From Boswellia sacra (Eukaryota; Streptophyta; Magnoliopsida; Sapindales; Burseraceae): 64,000 nt of DNA. Within the stretch, counting starts at the first letter, position 1. Every line of letters begins with the position of its first letter. Positions 1 through 12,798 of the stretch are shown in pieces. The stretch spans positions 62,001 to 126,000 of the forward strand of contig SNVD02006942.1 in assembly GCA_013180625.2 (NCBI GenBank), read 5' to 3'. The notes under the pieces were generated by a model. It was not told the DNA's origin, searched no databases, and was given only the letters and a program-made list of their open reading frames with translations. The position numbers and the translations under genes are program-made.

Positions 1-1101
1 AATAAAGCATAGGTCTGGGATAAATATTTTAGACCCGTAATAGCTAAGTCTAAATATTTTTGTGAGACGAAATTCAATACTAGATGTACCCATGTCATAC
101 CCGAACATAGAACAATATCAAATTAAAATTATATGAACATACCCAACAATTCTAAGATAATAATTAAAAAAAAAAAAGACTTCGTGACCTATTTATGATA
201 AATGTAGATTTTGAAGTGAGGTGAACTCGAAGTCAAGATGTGATTATAACATGACATTGGCTTATCCAAGCACAAAGTCACTGGAGGAGCTTGTGTCAAG
301 CATGTCCATAACAGTTAAAAGTGGAGAGAAGACAGCGGGAGCAGCCTTAGATGGGGGAGAAATTTTGGTTCATACAGGTATCTCCCCATCCATCCATGAT
401 GTGTTCAGAAAATAAAATAATTACCCCATAATTCACTTTCAATTCTTCTTATTTTATAGCTTTATTACAGAGAATTTAACAATCTAGGTCTGGCTTAGAA
501 GTTAGACATAGAATCTTTAAAAGAACAATTTGGGCTATTTCCAGGAAACATACATAGACTTGCAGTAGGGGTTGAATTATAATGTTGGAATTTAACCGGG
601 TTAAGTTGGACCCACTAAAACCATTTTTTATTCTTACAATGTTTTGCAACAAAAATTTTCTGTTATAAATTAAATGAAATAATGATTGGTCAATTTTATT
701 ATATAGGAAACTCATTGCTGTGGAGAAAAGGACAACAAACTATCGCAAGTTGGGACACATGCTAGGTTAGCATTGTTACATCAATTCATGAATGTGAAAA
801 ATGGCACTACATATCAATTTTTTTTTTTTTTTTATATTTCAACATTAACGTATGTAACCGTCTACTGCATTTTTTTTAATGCTTGTAACTTAAAAAAAAA
901 AAAGTTATGCAAAATCACACTGTTAATATTAACATCTTTGTGTGGTAGTAAATAATTATAAACAGTTGTTATCATATATGGGGTGGCTCTTACCAGGAAC
1001 CCAACAGGTAAATCATATAAACATATAAAAGAACTAAAAAATTGTTATGAAGTATACTATAAATTATCCCTGTATTAATATTACAAATATTCTACAAAAC
1101 T
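1..1101. other. 3' flank of the glycosylase gene, no supported gene
   Basis: AT-rich sequence with homopolymer runs (A or T tracts near 169-178, 820-832, 893-902 and 1128-1138). One plus-strand frame of 64 codons (221-415) is open, but I recognise no domain in it and see no convincing splice sites around it. The downstream part probably holds the 3' UTR of the minus-strand glycosylase gene, whose stop codon lies at 1102-1104. Confidence 0.5.
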
Positions 1102-4100
1102 TTAAACATGTTTTGACTTATTTCTTTTTTTTTTTTTTCCCAACTTACTTCGGGGATTATTATTTTGTTTCCCTACCATAGTTGGTTGACAGTGCAACCT
1201 TCGCTGGAGAGGTCTAGGAGTGCCCAATTTTCGATCAAATCCTCTCACACATAAAAACCCTGTAAAATATAATTATGTAAATCTCCTCTAACAGAATATA
1301 TAATTATTTAAGTATGAAATACTATCATTCCAAATAAGTAAAAAATTGTACTATTCATACCTTTCCAAAAGCAATTCTGAATCTCCGCAATATCTAAACC
1401 TGTTTTGACACAAAAGGCATTTCGTTAGCCAAATCGTTAGTGAGTAATCACTAATCATTTTACGTATGTATATACCTTTCATTATATGTGTGGCTGAGGA
1501 TCCAAAGTAGGCAGTTTGGGTTGGTAGATTAGCTATCGTGCTCCTAGGGACATGAATTGGTTGCAGACTAGTTTCATGGTCAGCAAATACCTGCCACACA
1601 TAACCATAACAACCTTAACTATAAATTTAAAGAAATTGAAAACAACAACAAAATTTAGAAAATGTTAAATAAACTCACCTCGTTAACTTGAAAATATGTT
1701 CCATTCAATGGAAATCTACCTCTGTTTGCTGTTCGACAAGGTATCTGTTGATGTCTAATTATTATTTTCCTTTCATGTAACTTTGAAAAATTAATAAACA
1801 GTAGTCACTAACTCTACTTACCAAAATTGTTCCGCGAACAATATCAGCATCTTGTTCTTTAACTCTATTGCAACAATAACATGTCTGCTCGTCGCAAAGC
1901 TTTGACTCTTCAAAACTATTACATCTGTTCGTAGGCGGTTCAGTTGAATTTGCAGTTTCACCTGAACAATATACATGTAAAAAAAAAAAAAAATTGTTTA
2001 CAGAATCAAAATGAATAAAACATCTTATAGATAATATATATGGACATATCTTATATGTTTCGAGTCAAGTCATTGTACCTGGTGACCATATCACAAGAAG
2101 ATAGGGACACGGATCATCCAATTCTCGTCTCTCAAACTGTCATATAAAAAATAAGAGTTTTAAGTAAACGATGTCAACAAAAATACTTTATATAATAGAG
2201 AGCAAGCTAACTTACCCCTCGGAGAAGATTGTGGTTGTCTGGAAGCACATAACTACATGGGAATATAAATAAAAATGAGTTAGATAGCACGGTAAGGACA
2301 CATGATGAGTCCAATAAGAATAATTATTTAAAAAGCAAAAAAGTTGTGATAGTCAAATAACTAACCCAACTAACTATTTTATAAGGATAATACTAAACTT
2401 GTTTGACGTAACATCAAGTTAGTTAAACAATAAAATAATTATAAAATAAATTCCATACTTAAGTTCACTTACGCTAAATGCTCAGTCCGCAACCTACTAA
2501 CATTCTTCAACTTCTTCACGGGGATGGAAGCAGCTTCTGCAGTCAAAGCAACTAAAGCTCTAGAGTCCTGAAGACTAATGTTGTTAATCTCCATAAAATT
2601 ATGCAAATTTTCTTTGAACTCTCTCTCTTGGAGTTTAATAGTAGGAATTTCTTCAATATCACCAACACAAAATTCTTCCAAGTTCGATCCTGCACTCTGA
2701 GACTCTTCTTCCAAGTCCAAGTCCAACTGAGACTCCGATGATGATGGTTCTGGAGAAGGTGGAACCTCAATGATAGGTTCATGATTCTTGGTTTGATTTT
2801 CTAATACGAGGCAGGAATTATATGGTATTGGGTTAACAACAGTACTGTTTCCTCCCACCATATTTACCGTCCTTTTTTCTGGTGGCCGTGGTAAGGCAAG
2901 CTTTGCACTGCATCCAAACATTATATAATTAGGGTGGTTTTGAACAAATATGAATACGACCTAGTTTAATTAGTCTGTACCTTGCAAATGCACTTGCAAA
3001 GTGTCTGCATTCTCCTCTCAATGGACAAGCACCGCAGTTCGGTCTCCTCTTTGTACAAAAAACCTATATAAGTATTTTTTATGTGGCCAATAATTAGCAT
3101 TTTATATATATATATAAATTATGATCACCATAATGCTTGTAACAATAAACATTTCAAAAAAGAATTTAATAGTTTAAACACACCTTTCCAAAGGTGATCA
3201 TTTGATAATGTAGTTCATACCTGCATGTAATAAATACATATATCAAAATCTCAAGACAGTTAGTGCATGAAAAGCATCTTTAAGAGAGAGTTTTGGTATT
3301 ACAATGTTCTTTGGTCAAGGCAGCATAACCGTGGCCAAAGATATTCTTGAATATGTTCCATCACCGGGTACCTACAAGAAATTTTAATGAGAGAGCTACT
3401 AGAACCTTATTTAATGTATTAGTACATGAATAGATATATATGTTTAAATCTATACTTACTCTTCTAAAAGATGTATTTGAAGCTCTTCAGGTAATGGTTG
3501 AATGGGAACCCAACCTAGACGCACAGATATTCGTGCAACATTTGTATCAACCTACTAGATTAGTTGCATCATGAGTAAAAACTTATTTTACTGCATATCC
3601 AATCCAGATGTTATATATACTAAATCTTACCGGGAATGCTACATGATGGAGTGTCAAAAGCCGAACACACTCCACACTTTTTAACCCTATCCCTGGTATT
3701 GTCTTCAGGTATTCCCTAAAATTATACATAGATAATCTCAATTATAATTGTACAAATATATAAAACATAAATTACATAATTAGTGCTGAAAATCACTTCA
3801 TGCTAGCTTACTTCACTAAATCCGGAGGTGTATTTCTTAGCCATTCAAGATCAATACCATTATGTTTTTCAACCAAAATGTTAAGGAAGTCCTGCAAGCA
3901 AATTGAGTTTACTGTTGTTAACACCCAGAAGCGTAATTTCACCAAAGATTAAAATCATTGCTTAAGGAAATTTATAACTCGAAAGCACATTTTTGCAATA
4001 CAGCAGAATTTTTAATAGATGAATTTTGTACCTTGATTCTCATTGCAATATTATTCTGTTGGCCACGTTCTTTGATGAGTTCAGCAATTTCACTAACGTC

Positions 4101-7100
4101 TGCACATCTAACTGCATCCCAATCCACAGAATCCATGTGATCACTGTTCCTTTGCTCACCACGAGAATACAGTTTTCGTATACTTTCCCAATCTTTTGGT
4201 TCCGAATCACTATCCTTCTTCTTTTTCTTAGGGTTCTCTTTTTTAGCAGTCACTTTTGTTCGATCACCAACCTTGTGTTTTTCCAACTTTGAACCTTTCC
4301 CTCCCCTCTTTTTAGCAGGGCTTGCAGTACTAGTGCTAGTGGCATCCTGCTGCAAGTCACTTCTCGTCAGTTCTAGATTAGAATGAGAAGGTGAATTTGA
4401 CCTGGATCCAGAGTCACTGTTCATGTTATTTATCCCTTCTGAAGTCGATGCCCGAAAACTAATACAACTTTCCATATTGGGAGATGAGTGAATTTCCTCG
4501 GTTGAGTCTTCAAACATATGAGCTACAAAAGCTTCTTCCACTGTTTTAGTATCTTTCAATTCTTCCAGCACTAAACTTTGCCCTTTAATCCCATATTCCA
4601 AAGATGGTAATGGTGTCCCATTTGTCATTGGAGCAGTCATATCTGGCTCTGGCTCAGTCACATAATACATGTTACCTTTTGAATCATACACCGTCCCAGT
4701 CGCAACCATATTACTTGCAATTGACTCTGAACTATCATGGCTCTCACTGTTTATGCTACTTGTTGATAGAATAGGAAATTTTGCGGCAAGAGTCATGTAA
4801 GCGGAGCTGAAGAAATACAATAAGATTGAGGAATACAGTAAGATTAAAATTTCAAGCTATTTGTATTACAAGAAGAAAAAAGGAAAAAATAAGAGAAATA
4901 CCTTGAGAGATTGTCAGACACATTTTGAGTTAAGAAAACTCCAACTACGGAATCCACAATTGAACCTTTCCATGGTTTGAAACGTCTGTCACCTACAAAC
5001 CGTAATAGCATATTTGACATGATATAAAATGGAAGTATATAAATAGCAAAAACAGTACATAATATAGTGCTATTATAGATATAGTATTGAATAGCAGATC
5101 AATTGACCATATTCTTTGCAACCATGAGTAATTTGTTCATAAGTAATGACAAACACTTTAGTTAAAATATACCTAGAACTAGATGCATGCGAGCAATAAA
5201 TGAATCCACTCTCCCTTTGCAAACTTCTCTTTCTCTCCTCCAATGATTCTCTCTTTCCTCTTCTGGTATTGCTCCATCAGTATTGTCTTCATCTTCTTCT
5301 CCCATTAGCTGCTTCCACATTCTCTTTGACTCTGAATCTAAAAGAACTAATGCTTTTATCGGTTTCCTCCGTCGCTTATAAGGGACTAATGCTTCAGATC
5401 CGTTGCTAGGGCCTTGATAGGGGACTAATGGACCAGGACCATCAATTTGCTTCACAGGTTGTATGGCATTACAATCTTGTTTCATAGGTTGTATGGCCCC
5501 ATTGATAACGGATGTCCTTGTCCGTGGGACTTCTTGTGAACCTGTGTCGAGATGGAAGTTGCTGATAGACTTTCCATAAAATTGGACGAAATTTATAGTA
5601 ACATGGATGATGATGAATAAAAATTTATGCACTAAATACTTACCTGTGAACCACAAATACTCTTGTTCTGGTAGGAAATTCTGGACAGCAGAATTATATC
5701 TCTGTTCTTGAAAGAACTCCATGAAATCCTGACCTTTTTCAAGATTAAAGCTACTAAATTAATGATTCTGCAGAATGAAATTTTGATCAAATTCATTATA
5801 TCTAAAAAGAATTACCTCCTAATCTGGGGATGTGCAATAAATCCTCAGGCCCACTAGTTTCAAAATCCTTTAAGACCTGTGAACCAATTGGTAAGACCTC
5901 CTTATAACCACTCTGGAAAACTTGCTGGTAACCAATTCCCTGGTCCTGGGAGAGAATTATTTGCTCCTGCAATGCTTGTTCCAAACCAATTCTCTGTTCC
6001 TGTACAACACCATCGAAACAAATTCCTAGATCCTGTAAAACTTCCTGGAAACCAACTCTCAGTTCCTTAGAACTAATTCTCTGATCCTGTGAGAACTCCT
6101 GTAAACCTACGTCAACATGCAGAGCTTTCGTGATTGGAAATAGTTCAGCAAGTAGTTAAAATAATATCTGCAACTTGAATACAAAATCAGAGAAATACTT
6201 CTTGATTCATCTGCGAGCCAAAAGTTCAGAGGATTTTTCAAGACTTCTTGTGAACCTATATATATATCAAAACAAAAGTTGTCACTACAAATCCTAATCC
6301 TATAATCACTAAAATCAGAACTAATTTAGGCTAAGATCTGCACATTGAAATTCAATTATTTCAATTAATTAATCAAGTAGTTTCTGACATGAAATACCTT
6401 TTAAATTGGTAGTGAGTGATAAATCATCATGTTTCAATGGGCTCTCTTCTCTTCTGTCAATGTGAATTTCCAGATCAACAAGAGAGGGTATCTTCTCACT
6501 GTTATTAGTCAACAAGATATCTTTGCTGGCTTCTGGAACATCTACAATCACATCTTCCATTTTAGAATCACTAGTTCCTTGCTTGAAGCATTTCCTAGGC
6601 AACCTCCTCGATCTCTTTCTTCTTTTTGTTGGAAATTCTTTTGAGAATAAGACTCGCATAAACAATGTATTCAATCTCCTTCTTCTCCTACTCCTCTTTT
6701 TCCTGCATATGGCTGGGAAATGTTTGCCACATTCTTTTCTAACATCCCTACTCCTCTTTTTCTTGCATAAGGTTAGGGAATATTGGATACATTGCTCGCT
6801 AATATTCCCACGTTCATTGACTAGTGGAGTAGCCACTACCATGGCACCTTTCAGAGATTGATCGACCTGAGAAGTAGCCACTACCATGGCACCTTTCAGA
6901 CATTCATCGACCTGAGGATTAGCCACTAACATGGCACCTTTCAGACTTTCATCGACTTGAGGAGTAGCCACTACCATGGCACCTTTCAGACTTTCATCGA
7001 CTTGAGGAGTAGCTACCACCATTGCACTTCCCAGACTTTCATTGACGTGAGAAGACTGGTTTTCCAAGTCGAAGTTCAGAGCTCGCCTGCATGTCTTAGT

Positions 7101-9329
7101 GGCAACTTCATTGATGGCATCCGAGTTATCATTATTCCTACTTTTCCTCTCATGCTTCCTCTTTTTGACTTCGATATCAAAATCGATATCAGAATCTTCT
7201 GAAGGTGAGTCTTTTTTGCTACTTCTCTTTCTTTTCCTGGATAAGCCATTTTCCTTAGAAGAGGCACGCTTTGGAGTTGCAAGCTTTGGTGTCCTCGGTG
7301 GTTTTGGAGCCTTCTTTGGTTTTGGAGGCTTCTTTGGTTTTCCATCAACTAGAACTTTTGGTCTGTGTTTCTTCCTTTTGGGTTTCCTTTTCGGCCCTCT
7401 CCTGCCTGCTTTTTCATTCTCTACTTGATTGTTCAAGTTTTGAACTTCAACGTTGTCCGGTTGATTGTTCAAGTTTTGAACTTCAACACAAGAAGCCACC
7501 TCCTCTCGCACATTCTTTTGACCATCTGCGCCAAAATTTACAATCTTAGAACATATTATTTGACAATAAAATTAGGAATTTATAATATTGGAATTACATA
7601 TTTGAATTTACTGATACTTGCATTAGATTTTTGTAATCATTAGAATATGTAAAGACAAGATAAAACATCATATAAAGCAACATTGATAATTAATTATTTG
7701 GATGACAAACGAAAACAGAGACAAGTATTTGCGACTTTCAAATTAGAAGGATTACATACATTGTGTGTTCAGTACTTATATATATGCCAAAACCAAACAT
7801 CATATATGCAAAATACTGATATCTTTGTGAACTCATTTTCATCATATTTCAAGAAAACCCATTTGATACCTTGTTAGAGAATTCCCCAGAGGCATCTGAC
7901 ACATATAAAGTTTTTGTTTTGGCAATTCAAAAGTTTTTTACTCATGAATCAATCTTCAAAATCATTCATTTATCTCCAAAGTCAGCCAGTGAATTTGTTA
8001 TTTCATGGATTTGTACTAGAAAACAAACAAAGTCACAAATCACCTAATTAGATTGAAAGAAATAATGACTTGGATGGGAGAAATAGATACCTTAGGCGAA
8101 GCTCAATAATCAGTAATCAGACAATTCATGAATCATCCACTTTCAAGTTGCTAAGTGGTCTGAGGACTTAAAAGGATTCTAATAGGAAAAATGCCTAAAC
8201 CTATAATGGTAATCTTAATGTATAAGGCACATGTTGACATTTTACTCCTCAAAGACCTTGTATTTTCCCAAAAAATTGTATTTAATGATTGAAAATTGAT
8301 TCTTAAATGTTATAATAAGGCGCCACAAAACAGCATAAATACCAATAAAACATATGCAATTAAAACCCATGTATGAAATTGTTCAAGTAGAATAATTTAT
8401 ATTAAGTTGGTATGTATTTTGAAATTAATATAAAATTATACCGTGATCTACATTATACTAAATTCTGTGGATCAGGATTCACCTTGAGATTTACAATGTT
8501 CTGTGGTGTTGGTATCACTTTGCAGGTTCTTTTTGGTGCTGATTCCATTCTGCTGGCTGGAGCGGAGCGAATTTGCAAGTGAAAAGTTCTGGGTGTCAGG
8601 TTCTTTTGTGTCTTTGTCGATTCCGGAATTGGTAAGCGGAGGTACAGAACTAGTAGTACTGTCAACTGCATCTTGTGATGTTGAAAAATTTGCAGATTCC
8701 TGGGAAGCTGGAACAGGAATATTGAATGATGAACTCACGAGCTCCATCAATCCCGAATCCCAAGCATCAATATATTTCAAACCCTTATTTAAATCCCCGG
8801 AATCCAAAAATTCTGAATTCAGAAAATCTAAATCTTCGGCCACTCCAGTAGTAACTTGTTCAGGAGTCAAAGCAGCAATTGAATCTCCAGAGACCTTGAA
8901 ACCTGAAACAGCAGCGTTCGGCAACTCATCAACGCTTTTGTTCAAATCTAATAACCCATTAGGATAAGAAGAGGTAACAGTTGAGCTCTGCTCCTTTTCC
9001 TTCCCAGCCTCCACCGAAACACAAAAACTTGTGCTTTTCTCCCTGGAACTTCCTTTTGAACTCGTTGACCCTTCTTTCCAAGCACTTTCTATCATTCCAG
9101 GCGGCTGCTTTCTTGGAATAAGTTTTGCAGGGGTCCCTGGAACCCAAGAATCCTGTAAAATCATCTCCTGGCCGCTACAAACTTCCTCTCTCCTCTCATA
9201 AACCTTTAATTCTGAATTTAGACCAACACCCTTGTCGGACGGAGTAAGCTTTCCCGGAGACTGTTTTTGTATCTCCCTATTTTCCTGAGAAGCTGCCCCT
9301 CTTCTCTGATAAACTTTTTCCAGGAACAT
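1102..9329 (-). CDS. DEMETER/ROS1-like 5-methylcytosine DNA glycosylase, 22 exons
   Basis: Bifunctional glycosylase/AP lyase family that excises 5-methylcytosine in active DNA demethylation in the nucleus. Exons, 5' to 3': 9329-8483, 7525-6398, 6255-6199, 6106-5816, 5733-5644, 5541-5173, 4992-4902, 4806-4032, 3891-3812, 3715-3631, 3551-3460, 3371-3303, 3220-3184, 3063-2981, 2907-2473, 2252-2216, 2136-2079, 1961-1822, 1744-1679, 1590-1476, 1399-1361, 1259-1102. All junctions are GT-AG and total 5142 nt, giving 1713 residues with no internal stop. Visible parts: WVPGTP motif near the N terminus; Lys/Arg-rich segment about 320-370; ALNFDLEN motif about 430; helix-hairpin-helix GIGLKSVEC with the family's catalytic Lys about 1255; VDTN with catalytic Asp about 1273; 4Fe-4S cysteines C-X6-C-X2-C-X5-C about 1340-1356; permuted CXXC about 1555-1571; C-terminal RRM-like region containing FADHETS and CVRGFDRK. 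The start is the first ATG of the open exon and the least certain point. ROS1 versus DME subgroup is not resolved. Confidence 0.93.
5816..6106 (-). repeat. Degenerate Gln-rich repeats in glycosylase exon 4
   Basis: This exon encodes a run of degenerate units of about 11-13 residues, built on the pattern LQE..QDQ.IG and seen as SQDQRIS, VLQDLGI, VQEQRIG, LQEQIIL, SQDQGIG. Related Gln-containing repeats occur in the N-terminal half of Arabidopsis DEMETER. The function is unknown. The reading frame is preserved across the repeats. Confidence 0.6.
6812..7050 (-). repeat. In-frame 45-bp minisatellite (five copies) in glycosylase exon 2
   Basis: The core ATGGCACC or its variant recurs at 6841, 6886, 6931, 6976 and 7021, exactly 45 bases apart, so each unit is 15 codons and keeps the frame. 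The units translate to variants of ESLKGAMVVATPQVD, covering about residues 440-520 of the glycosylase. The copies differ by a few substitutions. They lie in the non-conserved N-terminal half, between the FDLEN motif and a second Lys/Arg-rich segment. Confidence 0.9.
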
Positions 9330-12112
9330 GTTGTTATTGTTCCTGGAAATCCTAAACAGGATACTAACCAAATTATGATACTCAATCAATCTGAAATCAC
9401 CTGAGTCAAGAGGGCGAATCCTGTTAGTACTCAAGTACTTGAATTAAGGTATTCAACTTTAATTCAAAAAAAAAAAAACAGTGACTATCATAATTTCTGA
9501 ACTAGGGAAATTAAACACATGCAAGTTCAAAACTACCTTACCGAAATACTCCAAAATAAATATAACAAATACTTTTATGTTTATGTTTATGTTTCCTAGT
9601 TTGAAAATTGAACTACTTACCTTTTTAAAACGAAAAGTGAAAAAGCACTGAAGCAGAATTTAATGATACACAAGAAAATCCATAATTTGATAATGGTCTC
9701 AGGTGTGATCCCGGGTATCTTGAGCAAACAAACAGAACAGTTAAAGCAGCAGTAAAACTTTGATTGAGATGAGCTGATTCACCCAGGCTCGGCATGCAGG
9801 GTTAGTTTAATGTAGCTAACTACTTGGACTTTGATTTTAACTGCGTTTCTAATTGGGATATTTTTACGCAGCTGAGTTCTCAAAACCCTCCTCTTAATAA
9901 TTAGGGTTATAAATCCTCATTAATTAGGGCTGTTATAAGAAATATATATATTTAAAAATAAATGCAATTACCACTCATTATTTCTAATTATACATTTTTT
10001 TTTAATTTCCTTACAACAGGGTCTTAGTACACATTGGTTTTTTTTTTTTTTTTTGTAGAAAATCTAAATAAGTTGGAGTACAAATGCATTAATTATATTC
10101 CTTTTTTCTATTTTGAAGATCTTCTAAAAATTTTAGAGAAACTTACATGACTACCCCCCATTTTGGTGGTTCTTTTATAAATAGCCTCATGCCCACAAAA
10201 TCTTAATGACATAGCCTCCAAATGATCTGTTATTAAATAATCACTTAGACAATTTGATGATGCTTAGATGATGTTGTTCAACGATGGCAAACCCAAATTC
10301 GACGATAGTTTGACATATGTCGATGATTGTTCGACATAGGATTTGACAGTTTAACGAGTGGATTTGACGACCCTTCGTTTACTCGTCGAACCATCGAAAT
10401 CCTTCTTCAACCTTCCATAGTCCTCATTTTTTTAACATAAAACCTATAAACCCACACCAAAAGTCAACATCCCAATGCCTATAAGCATACAATCATACAA
10501 AAAAGTCCAAAAACACACCAAAAATGTAGATTGATATGTCTCCCAATGGTCAGTTGATCTATTGAAGTTTGAGATTTCAAACTTTGAGGAATTGATGAGT
10601 GAAGGGTGATGCTAGTCAATTGATACTCACATTCATACATACCAAAGCATTCATCTATGATAGGAGAGAAAGAAGGGTTCACGGGCAGGCAACGTTTTAT
10701 AAGCTAAAGCTAGAGGGATGTCGCATACTCAAATGGGGAAGATGTTTCACTGTTTGGCATTTTAAGTTGAAGGTTTTATCGAGTAAATTCAAATTATTGG
10801 AGATAATTAGTGTCATTTCTCATATTGGAGGCCATAGCATTAAAAAAAAACGATAAGTCTACTCCTGCAAAGGCCTCCAAAATGGATGTTAGTTCCGTAA
10901 ATATCCTTATATTTTCAGTTTTGTTTTTAATTACAGGAAATATATGAAAACTAGTATTTTGATAGATATGTCTGTTCATATGTTTTATACTTTACATGGT
11001 ATATAAGTATTCGCTAGTAGTCAATTGAAAAAAATAAAAATAATATTATTATAGTGCCTAATTATTTTTACTATTAATTGATTTATTGTTCAAATAAGCT
11101 GAAAAACATATGATAAAAGAAATAAGTATTCATAAATTTATTCAAACGGTTTTACCAAATGGGAAATAATTAAAAATAATAAGGACATTTAATGATAATA
11201 AATTATTAAAAATTATATAGATCTGATTTTCAGACTTCACTCAATATATATCTTTAAATGTTTGAATAAATGAGATTCACTCAAATTCTAACTTCAAATG
11301 AAAAATAAATACATCTTTAAAGAAAGTATAATTGTTTTTTAGATGATATATTCGACAAAACAAAGAAATCTAGTCACGTTGAATCTTTGTCTTTCCAAAA
11401 TTAATTTCTCCAGAAAGGGGAAAAAAAAATCTCTTTAAAAACACCTTTTAGTTAGACAAGGTTTCAACAAGAGGCAGGAACGATTCTTTCCTATTGCGAA
11501 AGGAGCGCCCTTAATCCATTTAGTGCATAATAAATTATTATGGATTTTATAAAATAGGAAATGCATCAAATAAAAATGGAATTTTAATGTATAAAAATTA
11601 AAAAAAAATCCAGTAGTTTACAGACCAAATCTAAAAATTTTTATATTTTCCAATTAAGATAACATTATCCTAATTTTAGAATCTTCTCTTTTTTATTTAG
11701 AATATGAATTTTACTGATTTTCAGTTATTCAGACATTTAGCAACGGATAGTTTTTCATCTGAAGTCTGAATTGTATTAAATCTCATATTTCATTTTTTTT
11801 TTTTTACCGTGATTGTTTGAGGCTGAACACTTTTTCTCGTATAATTATATCTGAATAGAAAAATATTATATTTTATAGCTTTTATCTGAATTACAAAAGA
11901 TAATAATAAATTATTTATTTTTTATACTTTAAAATATCCTTGACAATTTTAATTAATTTCTATTTTATAAAATTTTTTACTATTTTTTCGTAATCCTTTT
12001 TTTTTTTTGGTTTCGGGGGGTGGGGGTGTTGTGGGGGGGGCTGCAGGCTTTGCATGGCTGTCTGTGGCATACATCCGAATCTTTCTTCTATAATCAAATG
12101 ACTTTAATTAAT
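9330..12112. other. Upstream region of the glycosylase gene
   Basis: Noncoding, AT-rich. The minus-strand frame stays open to about 9434 without an ATG, so an upstream noncoding exon is possible: a TTTCCAG acceptor-like site lies near 9345 on the minus strand. No clear TATA box was chosen. A short region rich in CGA-type repeats lies at 10220-10400. A run of G residues sits at 12015-12040, just before the Mutator-like element. Confidence 0.4.
12015..12040 (+). other. G-run, possible G-quadruplex
   Basis: Runs of 6, 5 and 8 guanines separated by short T-containing loops, following a T tract. The 8-base run could supply two tetrad strands, so a four-strand G-quadruplex on the plus strand is sterically possible. 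It is isolated in an AT-rich background. Confidence 0.5.
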
Positions 12113-12345
12113 GGGAGATTAACATTGTGACCCCCTTCTTTTGGCTGAAGTACACTCTACCCCCCACTTTTGGATAAGTAACATAGACACCCCCAGATTC
12201 TAACTGTCGTTAGATAATCTGTTAAGAAAATTACACTGTGACCCCCCTCTTTTGGTTGAACCATATTTTGACCCGCACTTCTGGATAAATAATATAAATA
12301 CCCCCAGATTCCATCTGCCGTTAGAGAATCTATTATTCTAGCTAG
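12113..12345 (+). repeat. Left TIR made of two tandem half-units
   Basis: The TIR is itself a tandem duplication with a period of about 115 bp. Both halves contain TGTGACCCCC, a CTTTTGG block, GGATAA.TAA, ACCCCCAGATTC and CGTTAGA in the same order. The inverse copies sit in the right TIR at 13137-13359, so the element has the order A1-A2-interior-A2'-A1'. Confidence 0.8.
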
Positions 12346-12779
12346 AAGCTCTTGTGTAAAGACTTAACTACCCTTATTTATCTTATTCATTAAAAATTTT
12401 ATATTGTGAAGCTTTCTATTGACGTAAATTAAAAAAAAAGTTGTTATGATGTCAGTAAGTTGAAAGAATAAGAATTAAACAATCAAAAATTATATTTTAT
12501 ACAAAAACTAAAAATCTAATAAATAAAGAAGTCAATATGGGTTCATATATCTTATTTGCAAACACAAGAACGAGCAAAACTCTCACATGGCAGCTCATTT
12601 CCATATCTGAAACAACCTATTGTAGATTAATCAATAAAAAACCGAAGCAGCACACAAATATTTTTTCTATTTTTTTTTTCAAATCAACTTCAACTGCCTA
12701 GTGGTATAGCAGTTGAGGGAAAGTAAAGACTCTGCAACTTGAGTCTTGAAGCAACAAGAGACGAAAAGAAAGGGAAAGT

Positions 12780-12798
12780 AGAGAGAGAGAGAGAGAGA
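12780..12798 (+). repeat. GA dinucleotide microsatellite
   Basis: About nine uninterrupted GA units inside the Mutator-like element interior. Confidence 0.9.

Noticed and set aside
221..415. 64-codon plus-strand frame with an ordered-looking amino acid composition
   Set aside because: No recognisable domain, no supporting splice sites or promoter, and it lies in an AT-rich flank. It could be an exon fragment, but I cannot support it.
6369..7511. Treating the large minus-strand exon as a separate gene starting at its own ATG
   Set aside because: Splice phases on both sides join it into one frame with the upstream exon (ending at 8483) and the HhH-GPD exons, and its FDLEN motif belongs to the DME/ROS1 family.
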